Source: Microbacterium atlanticum
GTDB taxonomy: Bacteria > Actinomycetota > Actinomycetes > Actinomycetales > Microbacteriaceae
DNA: 64,000 nucleotides
Assembly: GCF_015277815.1 (NCBI RefSeq)
Contig: NZ_CP063813.1
Location: 1,364,001-1,428,000, forward strand
Direction: 5' to 3'
The notes beneath the pieces are model-generated. The model was not told the origin of the DNA and did no database searches. It saw only the letters and a program-made list of their open reading frames with translations. Shown piece by piece: positions 15,840 to 24,941 of the stretch; within the stretch, counting starts at the first letter, position 1; each line of letters begins with the position of its first letter. The position numbers and the translations under genes were made by a program.

Positions 15840-17306
15840 ATGAGCGACACCCAGGGCGACCGCCCGGAAGACCACGTCCCCGCAGACCCGTCGACCACGC
15901 CCGGCGAGGCCCCGACGCAGCCCGCCGTCCCGGCACAGTCCGCGGCCGAGGCCGCCGCTCAGCACCGCACGCCCGCCCAGCCGACGGCGCCGACCCAGCC
16001 CCTGCCGCCCGCGGGGTACCCGACGGGCGCCCACGCGTATGCCCGGCCGCAGGGGTACGCGGGCCAGCCGGCCGCATATCCCTCGTACGCCGGACAGCCC
16101 CGCAAGACGTCGTCGGGTGCGGGCAAGGTCGTCGGCCTCATCGTCGCCGCCGCCATCGTCGGCGGCGCTGCCGGGCTCGGCGGCTCGTACGCCGGCGTGA
16201 ACTGGTTCACCCCGGCGGCGACCTCGCCGGCCGCCGGCCCCGGCACCGTCACGGTGAACGACACCGATTCGGTCAACGAGACCACCGGCATCGCGGCCAA
16301 GGTCGTGCCGAGCGTCGTCACCATCGCCGCCTCGAGCTCGGCGGGCGCCGGCACCGGATCCGGTGTCGTCCTGACCGAGGACGGCTACGTGGTCACGAAC
16401 ACCCACGTGGTGACGCTCGACGGCGCGACCGGCGACGCCCAGGTGCGGGTGACCACCGCCGACGGCCGCGTGTACGACGCCGAGATCGTCGGCACCGACC
16501 CGCTGTACGACCTCGCGGTCCTCAAGCTGCAGGACGCCGAAGGCCTGAGCCCCATCGAGTTCGCCGACTCCAGCGACCTCAACGTGGGCGACACCACCGT
16601 GGCCGTCGGTGCGCCGCTCGGGCTGGCGAACTCGGTCACCGAGGGCATCGTGAGCGCGCTCAACCGCTCGATCCAGATCGCCTCCGCCGCCGCTCCCGAC
16701 AGCGGGGACGACGCGCCGGAACAGCCCGAGGAGAACGGTCAGCAGGGTCCCTTCCGCTTCGACTTCGGGCAGGGCGACCAGCAGGCGCCGGCCGGCGAGA
16801 GCATCTCCATCGCGGTGATCCAGACCGACGCGGCGATCAACCCCGGCAACTCCGGGGGCGCGCTCGTCGACTCCGACGGCAGGCTCATCGGCATCAACGT
16901 CGCCATCGCGACCGCCGGCGGCACCTCCTCGGAGGGCTCCGGCTCGATCGGCGTCGGATTCTCCATCCCGTCCGACATCGTCCAGCGCATCACCGACGAG
17001 CTCATCGAGAACGGTGAGGCCACGCATGGTCTCCTGGGCGCGACCGTGCGGCCCGCGGCATCCGTCGAAGGGTCCACCATCACCGGCGCCTACATCAACG
17101 AGGTCAGCGACGGCGGGGCCGCGGCGGCTGCGGGACTGACCGCAGGCGACGTGGTCACCGGCTTCAACGGCATCCCCGTCACCGACGCGACTGACCTGAC
17201 CGCGCAGGTGCGCGGTCAAGCGGCGGGCAGCGAGGCGGAGGTCACCTTCGTCCGCGACGGCGAGACGCAGACCGTCACCGTGACCCTCGGAACACTCGAG
17301 CAGTAG
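15840..17306 (+). CDS. HtrA/DegP-type trypsin-like serine protease with PDZ domain
   Basis: A 488-residue membrane-anchored protease. It has a ~90-residue cytoplasmic Pro/Gln/Ala-rich N-terminus, one transmembrane helix (about residues 95-117), a chymotrypsin-fold domain and a C-terminal PDZ domain (about 390-480). The catalytic triad is His in VTNTHVV (~187), Asp in LYDLAVLK (~222) and Ser in NPGNSGGALVD (~337). AGAAGGAG lies 7 nt before ATG 15840. The layout is that of mycobacterial PepD/HtrA extracytoplasmic quality-control proteases. Confidence 0.95.
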   Translation: MSDTQGDRPEDHVPADPSTTPGEAPTQPAVPAQSAAEAAAQHRTPAQPTAPTQPLPPAGYPTGAHAYARPQGYAGQPAAYPSYAGQPRKTSSGAGKVVGLIVAAAIVGGAAGLGGSYAGVNWFTPAATSPAAGPGTVTVNDTDSVNETTGIAAKVVPSVVTIAASSSAGAGTGSGVVLTEDGYVVTNTHVVTLDGATGDAQVRVTTADGRVYDAEIVGTDPLYDLAVLKLQDAEGLSPIEFADSSDLNVGDTTVAVGAPLGLANSVTEGIVSALNRSIQIASAAAPDSGDDAPEQPEENGQQGPFRFDFGQGDQQAPAGESISIAVIQTDAAINPGNSGGALVDSDGRLIGINVAIATAGGTSSEGSGSIGVGFSIPSDIVQRITDELIENGEATHGLLGATVRPAASVEGSTITGAYINEVSDGGAAAAAGLTAGDVVTGFNGIPVTDATDLTAQVRGQAAGSEAEVTFVRDGETQTVTVTLGTLEQ

Positions 17307-17353
17307 GTCGACGGCTCCAGGGCGCCATCGCGCGGGCAGGATAGGCTCGCGTG

Positions 17354-18631
17354 ATGGCGTCCTTCTCGTTCGGCGCGGGGAATGCGCGGAAGCTCGCGGC
17401 GATTCCGCTCTATGCCGCGGGACGCATGCTGACCGCGGTGGTGCCGCGGACGCGCGACGAGTGGGTGTTCGGGTGCGCGGTCGGAATCGCCGACGGCGCC
17501 CTCGCGCTGTGGGACGTCGTCGCGGCCGACGGTCACCCCGCGGTGTGGCTCGTCGGCAGCGCCCGTGAGGCGCAGGATGCCGCGGCCCGGGGCATCCCGA
17601 GCGTCCCCAAGCGCTCGCTGCGCGGCCTCTGGCGCACTGCCCGCGCTCGCGTCATCGTCGTCACGCACGGGTTCGGCGACGTGAACCGGTACGCCGTCAC
17701 CGGAGGATTCGTGGTCCAGCTGTGGCACGGCATTCCGCTCAAGCGGATCGGCCTGGACTCGCCCGAGACCTCGCGTGTGCCGGGCGCCGTCGCCCGCACG
17801 CCTCTCGCCCGGCCGGCGCGGGCGCTGCTGCGGGCGATGTACCGCACCGCGGCCCGGCGCATCCGCCTCCTCCCCGCCGCGTCCCACCTCGTGCGGGGGC
17901 GCCTCGAGTCGGCGTTCGCGCTCCCCGACGACGCGGTTCCGGTCACCGGCGAGCCACGCGTGGACGTGCTGTCGCGCGGAACGGCAGACGACCGGCGCGT
18001 GCAGGCGCGGGCAGCGATCGCCCGGTCGGTGCCGCACTCCGAGACGTCCCAGCGGATCGCGCTCTACGCACCGACCTGGCGCGACGGGGCGCCCGACCCC
18101 GCCGTCCCGACCGATGACGAGTGGGAGGGCATCGTCGACGTCCTGCGTCGCCACGACGCGACGCTGCTCGTGCGCTCCCACCCGCTGGGCGCCGGAGAGT
18201 ACGTCCCGCCCGTCGCGACCGATCGGGTGCAGTCGCTCGGCAGCGACCTGGTGCCCGACGTGACCCCGCTGCTGCCCGGACTCGACGCGCTGATCACGGA
18301 CTACTCGTCGCTCGCGTTCGATGCCGCCCTCGTTCCGGTCCCGACGCTGTTCCTCGCGCCGGACATGGCAGACTACGGCGGGCGCCGCGGATTCTACGGG
18401 GCCTACCGGGACGTCGCGGGGGAGGGCTGGGCCGTGGACTGGCGGGAGGCGGCGACCCAGCTGGACGCGCTCTTCGCCGGCGACGCGGAGCGAACGCGGC
18501 GCGTCGAGCGGGCGATCGCGCTCAGCGCCCGGGTGCACGCCCACCGCGACGGACGAAACGCCGAGAGGGTGTACCGTGCGATTCTGGCCGGCATCGCCGC
18601 GGACCGCCGCCGAGGGAGAGGAAACGCATGA
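17354..18631 (+). CDS. CDP-glycerol glycerophosphotransferase family protein (TagB/TagF-like) 1
   Basis: A 425-residue GT-B-like polymer transferase. Family motifs are LWHGIPLKRIGLD, ALYAPTWRD, VRSHPLG and the late LITDYSSLAFD, where the PLKR and TDYSS elements line the active site of TagF-type enzymes that transfer glycerol-phosphate from CDP-glycerol onto a lipid-linked acceptor. There is no transmembrane helix; such enzymes are membrane-peripheral. TAGGCT lies 5 nt before ATG 17354 and an in-frame GTG is at 17351. Its stop overlaps the next gene by 4 nt (ATGA). A role in wall teichoic or related phosphopolymer synthesis is inferred. Confidence 0.88.
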   Translation: MASFSFGAGNARKLAAIPLYAAGRMLTAVVPRTRDEWVFGCAVGIADGALALWDVVAADGHPAVWLVGSAREAQDAAARGIPSVPKRSLRGLWRTARARVIVVTHGFGDVNRYAVTGGFVVQLWHGIPLKRIGLDSPETSRVPGAVARTPLARPARALLRAMYRTAARRIRLLPAASHLVRGRLESAFALPDDAVPVTGEPRVDVLSRGTADDRRVQARAAIARSVPHSETSQRIALYAPTWRDGAPDPAVPTDDEWEGIVDVLRRHDATLLVRSHPLGAGEYVPPVATDRVQSLGSDLVPDVTPLLPGLDALITDYSSLAFDAALVPVPTLFLAPDMADYGGRRGFYGAYRDVAGEGWAVDWREAATQLDALFAGDAERTRRVERAIALSARVHAHRDGRNAERVYRAILAGIAADRRRGRGNA

Positions 18632-20079
18632 CCGACGCGCGCTTCACGACCGAGGGGGGACCCGCGCTCGTTCTCTCGGGGGAGGGGGAGCGGCCCGCCG
18701 CGGTGGAGCTGGTCGGGTCCCGCGCACGGGTCGTGGGCCGCCTCACCGGCCGCGGCAGGACGTGGCGGGCGACGCTGCCGCTGCGCGCCGCGCGGTGGGG
18801 AGGACCGGAGCTGCCGCTGCCGACCGGCACCTACGAGCTGCGGGTGGCGGATGCCGCGGCCCGCGGCATCCCGGCTCCCGTCGCGCTGCCGCTGACCCAG
18901 CTGGGCACGCTGCGCGCCGAGCTCGAGGGATGGACGCTGCGCGTCGGTCCGCCGATGAACCCGGCCTACGACTCCGGCGAGGGGCAGGACGCTCTCGAGC
19001 GCCGCTATGCCACCCGCCCGCGGACCGGGTTCGAGAACGCGGTGTTCTTCGAGAGCTTCTACGGACGCAATGCCAGCTGCAACCCGCTCGCGATCGATCG
19101 CGAGCTGACACGCCGCGCGCCGGGCGTGACGCGCTACTGGAGCGTCGTCGACCTCTCTGTCGCCGTGCCCGAAGGCGCCGTCCCCGTCGTCGAGGGCAGC
19201 CCGGAATGGTGGCGCGCGCGCGGCGCCGCGCGCCTCCTCGTCGTCAACGACTGGCTCCGCCGGCGGTTCGCGCGGCGCAAAGGCCAGGTGGTCCTCCAGA
19301 CCTGGCATGGGACGCCGCTCAAGCGGCTGGCTCTGCACCGCCCCGGCTTCGATCCCCGGCGCGCGGCGGCGGTGGTGCGCGAGTCACGGCGCTGGAACAT
19401 CCTGCTGGCGCAGAATCCCTACGCTGCCCGCATCCTCGGCAAGGCGTACGCGTTCCTCAGCCGGCCGATCTGGGTGGAGGGCTACCCCCGCAACGACGTG
19501 CTGGCCAGCGGCGACGGCTCGGCCACGCGCATCGCGCTCGGGATCCGCCCGGGCGAGCGGGTGCTGCTCTACGCGCCCACCTGGCGGGACGACCGCGAGC
19601 AGATCGTCGACTTCGTCGACCCGGCGGCCCTCGCCGCGGCGACGGACTCCGTCGTGCTGGTGCGCGGGCACTCCCGCACGCTGCTGCCGGGGCGGGATGC
19701 CGAAGGGCCCCGTGTCATCGACGTCACCGGCTTCCCGGACACGTCGCGGCTGCTGCTGGTGGCGGATGCGCTGATCACCGACTACTCGTCGGTGATGTTC
19801 GACTTCTCGGTGACGGGCAAGCCGATGTACTTCCTGGTGCCTGACATGGAGCACTACCGGGGCGAGCTGCGGGGGTTCTACTTCGATCTCGCCGCGCACG
19901 CGCCAGGGCCCATGGTCCGCAGCCAGGACGAGCTCGTCGCCGCCCTCGCCGCCGACGACCGCGAGCGCTACGACGAGCGGTACGACATCTGGCGCGCGAA
20001 GTTCAATGCGCGCGATGACGGGCATGCGGCCGAGCGGGTGGTCACCCGCATCCTGGATCAGGGGCTCATCGAGCCCTGA
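18628..20079 (+). CDS. CDP-glycerol glycerophosphotransferase family protein (TagB/TagF-like) 2
   Basis: A 483-residue paralogue of the preceding gene, coupled to it by ATGA. A beta-rich N-terminal segment (about residues 1-120) precedes the transferase domain. Motifs are QTWHGTPLKRLALH, LYAPTWRDDREQ, VRGHSRTL and LITDYSSVMFDFSVTGKP, all intact. The presence of two adjacent intact copies suggests a primer/polymerase pair, like TagB and TagF in Bacillus. It converges on the GT2 gene. Confidence 0.88.
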   Translation: MTDARFTTEGGPALVLSGEGERPAAVELVGSRARVVGRLTGRGRTWRATLPLRAARWGGPELPLPTGTYELRVADAAARGIPAPVALPLTQLGTLRAELEGWTLRVGPPMNPAYDSGEGQDALERRYATRPRTGFENAVFFESFYGRNASCNPLAIDRELTRRAPGVTRYWSVVDLSVAVPEGAVPVVEGSPEWWRARGAARLLVVNDWLRRRFARRKGQVVLQTWHGTPLKRLALHRPGFDPRRAAAVVRESRRWNILLAQNPYAARILGKAYAFLSRPIWVEGYPRNDVLASGDGSATRIALGIRPGERVLLYAPTWRDDREQIVDFVDPAALAAATDSVVLVRGHSRTLLPGRDAEGPRVIDVTGFPDTSRLLLVADALITDYSSVMFDFSVTGKPMYFLVPDMEHYRGELRGFYFDLAAHAPGPMVRSQDELVAALAADDRERYDERYDIWRAKFNARDDGHAAERVVTRILDQGLIEP

Positions 20080-20106
20080 CCGAGCGGCCGGCCTGTTCGT
20101 CAGGGC
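20073..20106. terminator. Possible weak terminator between convergent genes
   Basis: An 8-bp inverted repeat, GCCCTGAC (20073-20080) and GTCAGGGC (20099-20106), spans the 20-nt gap and both stop codons of the convergent TagF-like and GT2 genes. The loop is GC-rich and there is no U tract, so support is weak. Confidence 0.3.
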
Positions 20107-21194
20107 AGCGGCGTGTTGCGGGTGCCGAGCCGTGACGTGTCGACGGTGTCGTGCGCGCCGCGCACCACGCCGACGACGAATCCCCAGCCCCACGCGAGAT
20201 GCATCGAGGGCAGCACCGCGGCCGTCCACAGCTTGTCGCGCCAGCCGCGCCCGCCGCCGGGTCCCAGCGCGACGGCGATCACGAGTGCGGCGTATGCGAT
20301 GAGCGGCACATAGACCACGGATGCCGCGATCGACCACCACCCGGAGATGGCACCGGTGAGCTGAAGGACCGCCACCGCCATGGCGACCAGGATCGTGAGC
20401 ACCAGGATCGGCGGCGCGAAGAAGCGCAGCGAGTTGCCCCGGCCGAACCGTCGCACGAGCTCGCCGCGCCAGCGGCCGGTCGCCGCGAACTGGCGCACGA
20501 GCCTCGTCCAGCTCTCGCGCGGCCAGTAGGTCACCGCGAGCGCGGGGTCGAACCAGACGCGGTAGCCGGCGCGCCGGATGCGGAGGTTCAGCTCCCAGTC
20601 CTCCCCGCGCCGGATGCTCTCGTCGAACAGCCCCACCTCCTCCAGCACGGTGCGCCGCATGACCCCGAGGTAGGCGGACTCCGCCTCGCCCTCCTGCGTG
20701 CCGCCGTGATATGCGCCGCCGCCGAGGCCGATGGGCGAGTTATAGGCACGGGCGACGGCGCGCTGGAAGGGAGTGCGGCCGTCGGCTCGCATCACCCCGC
20801 CCACGTTCGCCGCGCGGACGCGCGCCAGGGTCGCCAGTGCTCTGCGGGTGTACGTCGGATCGAGCTCCGAGTGCGCGTCCACCCGCACGATGGTGGCGTA
20901 TCGACCGGCGCGGATGGCCAAGTTCAGCCCGATCGGGATGTCGGCGGCCGGGTTGTCGACCAGGATGATCCGCTCATCGGACCGGGCGAGATCGTGGGCG
21001 AGCTCGGTGGTGCCGTCGGTCGACGGGCCGAGCGCCAGAACGAGTTCGGTCGGCCCGGGCACATCCTGTGCGAGCACGGTCTCCACGGCGCGGCGGAGAT
21101 ATCCGCGTTCGTTGAGCACCGGCATGACGAAGCTCACGCCGGCGTCGGGCGGGACGATCGGCGCGTCCCTGCGTCCGTGTTGCTCGACATGCAC
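20100..21194 (-). CDS. Glycosyltransferase family 2 with C-terminal membrane helices
   Basis: A 364-residue transferase. The GT-A start is VSFVMPVLNERGYL; the metal-binding DxD equivalent is IVRVDAHSEL; the acceptor-side motif is RRGEDWELNLRIRRAGYR. Two to three hydrophobic helices follow residue ~270, so it acts at the inner membrane face. It starts with GTG at 21194, 40 nt from the divergent third glycerophosphotransferase-like gene. Context suggests it decorates or primes the same surface polymer. Sugar specificity cannot be read. Confidence 0.87.
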   Translation of the reverse strand: MHVEQHGRRDAPIVPPDAGVSFVMPVLNERGYLRRAVETVLAQDVPGPTELVLALGPSTDGTTELAHDLARSDERIILVDNPAADIPIGLNLAIRAGRYATIVRVDAHSELDPTYTRRALATLARVRAANVGGVMRADGRTPFQRAVARAYNSPIGLGGGAYHGGTQEGEAESAYLGVMRRTVLEEVGLFDESIRRGEDWELNLRIRRAGYRVWFDPALAVTYWPRESWTRLVRQFAATGRWRGELVRRFGRGNSLRFFAPPILVLTILVAMAVAVLQLTGAISGWWSIAASVVYVPLIAYAALVIAVALGPGGGRGWRDKLWTAAVLPSMHLAWGWGFVVGVVRGAHDTVDTSRLGTRNTPLP

Positions 21195-21234
21195 GCGTCG
21201 ATCATGTCACGGGCGCCCTGGGTAGGCTGGACGC

Positions 21235-22512
21235 GTGGGTCTGGTCTCGGATGGCAGGAAGGCGATCGCGCTCGTGCGCAAGGCGGTGCGAAACCGCTCC
21301 GCCGTCAGGGACGTCAGGCGCAGGCTCGCCCACGCGCCGCAGCATCCGCCGTTCCACTACCGGGTCGCCGTGTACTTCGCCGACGGCGCGGTGAACATGT
21401 ATCAGATGCGCCAGTGGTACAAGCCGCTCGCGGGCCTCGCCAAGATCTGGCCGGTCGTGGTGCTGAGCCGGGCGGCGACCGGCGCGCAGGCACTCGTCGC
21501 CGACGGGGCGCTGCCCGTCGCCTTCGTCCCGACCGTCCGCGACCTCGAGCGGTTCATCTCCACGCAGGACATCCGCGTCGTGCTCTACGTCAACCAGAAC
21601 ACCCGCAACTTCCAGATGTTCCGCTACGGGCGGCGGTGGCACGTGTTCATCAACCACGGCGAGTCCGACAAGATGTACATGACGACCAATCAATACAAGG
21701 CTTACGACTACGCCATGATCGCCGGCGATGCGGCACGCGAGCGTCTGTCGCGGGTGCTGTGGGACTACGACCTCGATCACCGCACGATCGCGATCGGGCG
21801 CCCGCAGGCCGACCACTACTCCGGCGAACTGCCGTACACCCCGGACGACCGCACCGTCGTGCTCTACGCGCCGACCTGGGAGGGCGACCGGCCGTCCGCC
21901 CACTACGGCTCCATCGTCACCCATGGGGAAGCGCTCGTCCGCGCACTGCTGAGCACCGGACGCCACCGCGTCATCTACCGGCCCCATCCCCGCTCAGGCG
22001 TCGTCGACGCGGAGTACGGCGCGGCCAACAAGCGGATCGTGGCCGCGCTCGCCTCGGCGAACGCCGCCGATCCCACCGCGCAGCACGTGTTCGACGACAA
22101 GCCGGACCTCGGCTGGCAGCTGGCGGCGGCCGATGTCGCGGTCGTGGACATCTCGGCCATGGTGTACGACCGGCTGGCTGCCGACAGGCCGCTGCTCATC
22201 ACGCGGCCGGTCGACCCGGCCGCCGCCATCGACACCCACGGATACCTGTCGGCCTGCGAGTGGCTGACCGCCGCCGATGCCGCCGACATCGTCGCCCAGA
22301 CCGAACGCGTGCTGGCCGATCCCGACGCGGTCGCACGTCTCGAGCAGTGGGTCGCGCGGTACTTCGGCGATACGACGCCGGGAGCCGCGACCGCGCGGTT
22401 CCACGCCGCCGTTCAGCGGCTGATGGACGACTGGGACGCGTGGTACGCCCGGTCTGCGGACGGCTCGGACGAAGAGCCCGAGGACGAAGCCGAGCTCGAC
22501 GACGACGGCTGA
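21235..22512 (+). CDS. Divergent CDP-glycerol glycerophosphotransferase-like protein 3
   Basis: A 425-residue protein with the same fold pattern but changed motifs. The WHGxPLKR element is replaced by FINHGESDKMYM, and TDYSS by VVDISAMVYD; the VVLYAPTWEGD and IYRPHPRSG elements are kept. It probably transfers a different unit or uses another acceptor than the two intact copies. The C-terminal 15 residues are almost all Asp/Glu/Ser/Gly. It starts with GTG at 21235, with TAGGCT 6 nt upstream and no Shine-Dalgarno, so it is likely leaderless. Confidence 0.8.
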   Translation: MGLVSDGRKAIALVRKAVRNRSAVRDVRRRLAHAPQHPPFHYRVAVYFADGAVNMYQMRQWYKPLAGLAKIWPVVVLSRAATGAQALVADGALPVAFVPTVRDLERFISTQDIRVVLYVNQNTRNFQMFRYGRRWHVFINHGESDKMYMTTNQYKAYDYAMIAGDAARERLSRVLWDYDLDHRTIAIGRPQADHYSGELPYTPDDRTVVLYAPTWEGDRPSAHYGSIVTHGEALVRALLSTGRHRVIYRPHPRSGVVDAEYGAANKRIVAALASANAADPTAQHVFDDKPDLGWQLAAADVAVVDISAMVYDRLAADRPLLITRPVDPAAAIDTHGYLSACEWLTAADAADIVAQTERVLADPDAVARLEQWVARYFGDTTPGAATARFHAAVQRLMDDWDAWYARSADGSDEEPEDEAELDDDG

Positions 22513-22519
22513 GCCGTCG
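22503..22519. terminator. Short hairpin at end of gene, possible terminator
   Basis: CGACGGC-TGA-GCCGTCG is a perfect 7-bp stem with the stop codon as loop, between the convergent glycerophosphotransferase-like and maltokinase-like genes. No U tract follows. Confidence 0.35.
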
Positions 22520-22523
22520 CGTC

Positions 22524-23924
22524 TCAGGCGACGGTCGCCGGGCGTTGGACCAGCCGCGCGATGGCACGCAGCGGGATCGCGACCCAGGTGGGGCGGTTGC
22601 GCGACTCGTAGATCGCCTCGTAGACGGCCTTGTCCAGTTCGAGCGCGGCCAGCAGCGGATGCCGCGTGTCCAGGTTGCCGCCGGAGGCCGCGGCGTATCC
22701 GTCCACGAACGCCTGGCGAGCGTCCCGCGCCCAGCCGCGGACGGCCTCCGCCGAACGCGACGGATCGTCCAGGCGCAGCGACCCCGCGACATAGTCGAAC
22801 GATCGCAGCATGCCGGCGACGTCGCGCAGCGCGAAGTCCGGCTGTGTGCGCTCCGCCATGGGACGCAGCGGCTCGCCCTCGAAGTCGACGACGACCCAAC
22901 CGCGCTGGGGCGAGTGCAGCACCTGGCCGAGGTGGAAGTCGCCGTGGATGCGCTGCAGGGGCGGCCAGGGAACCTCGAGCGCCCGTCGGTATACGGCCGC
23001 GGCCGCGTCCCGGCGCTCGGCGATCTCGGGCACCTCGGCCATGGCGATCGAGAAGCGGCGCTCCCACGTGGCCGCGGTGGCATCCCGATCGGATGCGGTG
23101 GCGGTGCGTGTGGGGAAGCAGTCGGCCAGCGCGACATGCACGTCCGCCGTGGCCGTGCCCAGCGCTCGAGCGCTGGCACGGAAGTCGTCTGCGTTGGCTG
23201 CGGCGCGCAGCGCGACCCGCCAGGCGTCTTCGACGCCGGGGAGGAACTCCTGCGCGAAGGCGAGAGATCCGCGCACGGCGCCGTGCGCCGTGGCGAGGTC
23301 GGGCCATGTGCCCTCGATCGATCCGACCGGACGCGCGACGTGCGTCGAGCCGGAAGCGGCGAGCGCCTCCTGCAGCTCGATGTCGGGATTCAGCCCGGGA
23401 TGCAGCTGCCGGTACACCTTGCAGATGATCGGCATGCCCGCGCCCTCGTACACCAGCGACGTGTTGGACTGCTCGCCGCTCATCACCCGCGCGGATCGCT
23501 CCGCGAACGGGCCGCCCGCCGCGAACGGCCGGCCTCGCGCAATCGTCTGCGGGCCCCGCGCGGTGCCGCCTCCTGCGACGAGTCGCAGGAGGGCGTCCGC
23601 GTACGCGGGGTCGTGCGGGCCGTCGATGAAGGTCGTGCCGGGGGTGGGGCTTCCGATGATGTGATCGGAGTCGGCGTCCACCGTCTCCGTGGCCCGCTCG
23701 ACCACCGGAACCTGGTACAGAACGGCCGGAAGCGCCCCCTCGTCGGCGACCAGGAAGGTGCGCACGCGAGCGCCACCGCGTGGTGACCCACCGTGCGCGT
23801 CGTCCTCCTCGCCCGCGCTGAGATCCAGCCACGACACCAGCCGGAGGCTCGGCGGGCGTCCTTTCGCGGCGTACCAGCGCTGCCGCGGCATCCACGCCGC
23901 CAGGCACGCCAACGTGCTGTCCAT
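22524..23924 (-). CDS. Maltokinase-like aminoglycoside-phosphotransferase-fold kinase
   Basis: A 466-residue protein with the N-terminal cap of maltokinases (WMPRQRWYAAKGRPP). The kinase catalytic loop is IHGDFHLGQVLH (His-Gly-Asp) and the metal motif is VVVDFEGEPLRPMAERT, matching Mak/Pep2 enzymes that make maltose-1-phosphate for GlgE-dependent alpha-glucan synthesis. No treS, glgE or glgB is in the window, which is unusual since mak is often beside or fused to treS. Related glucosamine kinases share this fold, so the substrate is uncertain. Confidence 0.75.
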   Translation of the reverse strand: MDSTLACLAAWMPRQRWYAAKGRPPSLRLVSWLDLSAGEEDDAHGGSPRGGARVRTFLVADEGALPAVLYQVPVVERATETVDADSDHIIGSPTPGTTFIDGPHDPAYADALLRLVAGGGTARGPQTIARGRPFAAGGPFAERSARVMSGEQSNTSLVYEGAGMPIICKVYRQLHPGLNPDIELQEALAASGSTHVARPVGSIEGTWPDLATAHGAVRGSLAFAQEFLPGVEDAWRVALRAAANADDFRASARALGTATADVHVALADCFPTRTATASDRDATAATWERRFSIAMAEVPEIAERRDAAAAVYRRALEVPWPPLQRIHGDFHLGQVLHSPQRGWVVVDFEGEPLRPMAERTQPDFALRDVAGMLRSFDYVAGSLRLDDPSRSAEAVRGWARDARQAFVDGYAAASGGNLDTRHPLLAALELDKAVYEAIYESRNRPTWVAIPLRAIARLVQRPATVA

Positions 23925-24008
23925 ACCTGTGAGGGTATGCCCGGAGCGGTGGGGTGTCGAGGCGCCACGTGCAAGCGCTTTCAGACGGATCTGCCGCCCC
24001 GCGTCAGG

Positions 24009-24932
24009 TCATGGCTCGTCGGTCGAGGCATCCGGCGCCTCGATCGCCGGCGTACGGCGCCGCACCGTGAGCCGGCGCACCGTGCCGGCCCCCCTCTTGA
24101 CGCCGCCGACGACCGCCTCGCCTGCCCGACGGATGCCGCGCCCGGCCAGCCGCTCCATCCGGTCCGCGCCCTGTCGCGGCTCGAGCTCGGGCGGCAGCTG
24201 AGTCGGCGGCGCCCCGAAGGCGCGACGGGAGCCGACGAGCACGCGGCGGCCGAGGATGTGGTTGCCCGCGCCGCCGATCGCGGCGCCGATGCCGAACGGC
24301 AGAGCCTTGCCGATCCACGATGCGCCCCCGCGCACCGCGAACTGGCGGATGAACGTCGACTTGAGGCGGTCGACGAGCGGTCCGACGGCGGCGCGCGGGA
24401 TGGTCTTCGTCACGACCTCGCCCCAGTACCGTTCGCGCGAGGGCCCGCGACCCGCGAGCTGGGCGGCCAGCTGAGCGACCAGGTCCGTGCCCTCCTTGCC
24501 GAGCATCAGTGTGAGCACCAGCGCGCGAGCCCGGTCCGGATCGGCGACGGGGATGCCGTGCACCTCGGCGACCGACTGCGCGAAGAGAGTGGTGGCCTCG
24601 AGGAAGCCCATCGTCTCGACGCCGCTGAGCGCCAGGGTCACCCCGGTGCCGATGCCGGGGACGACCGCGGTCGCGCCGACCGCCGCGCCGCCGGTGGTGA
24701 CAGCAGCCAGGTAGCGCCGCTCGAGGATGCGGACGATCTCGGCGGGTGAGGAGTCCGGGTGCCGGAGCCGGATGCTGCGCAGGTGGGCCAGGACGACGGG
24801 CCGTTGGATCGCCAGCACCCGGTCCAGTGCCCGGATCGTGAGCGGATGCTCCTCGGAGCCGGCAGGCGGGAGCCCGCCGTCCCACGGCGCGTCGCCGGGC
24901 AGCGAGTGGATGCGGTGAACCTTGTCGGTCAT
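24009..24932 (-). CDS. Conserved hypothetical protein with hydrophobic Gly/Ala core
   Basis: A 307-residue protein I do not recognise with certainty. Residues ~72-105 (TTGGAAVGATAVVPGIGTG and onward) form a Gly/Ala-rich hydrophobic hairpin. The middle contains a kinked stretch GRGPSRERYWGEVVTK, and a second glycine-rich helix (FGIGAAIGGAGNHILGRR) is near residue 220. The last 60 residues are basic and Arg-rich. An EcsC-like membrane-associated protein is one possibility. It lies 9 nt downstream of the nucleotidyltransferase gene and is probably co-transcribed with it. Confidence 0.6.
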   Translation of the reverse strand: MTDKVHRIHSLPGDAPWDGGLPPAGSEEHPLTIRALDRVLAIQRPVVLAHLRSIRLRHPDSSPAEIVRILERRYLAAVTTGGAAVGATAVVPGIGTGVTLALSGVETMGFLEATTLFAQSVAEVHGIPVADPDRARALVLTLMLGKEGTDLVAQLAAQLAGRGPSRERYWGEVVTKTIPRAAVGPLVDRLKSTFIRQFAVRGGASWIGKALPFGIGAAIGGAGNHILGRRVLVGSRRAFGAPPTQLPPELEPRQGADRMERLAGRGIRRAGEAVVGGVKRGAGTVRRLTVRRRTPAIEAPDASTDEP

Positions 24933-24941
24933 CGCGATGGC

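Noticed and set aside
20151..23786. 1211-codon open frame on the plus strand
   Set aside because: It is antisense or out of frame to three real genes (GT2, glycerophosphotransferase-like, maltokinase-like) with clear motifs. Long empty frames are common at this GC content.
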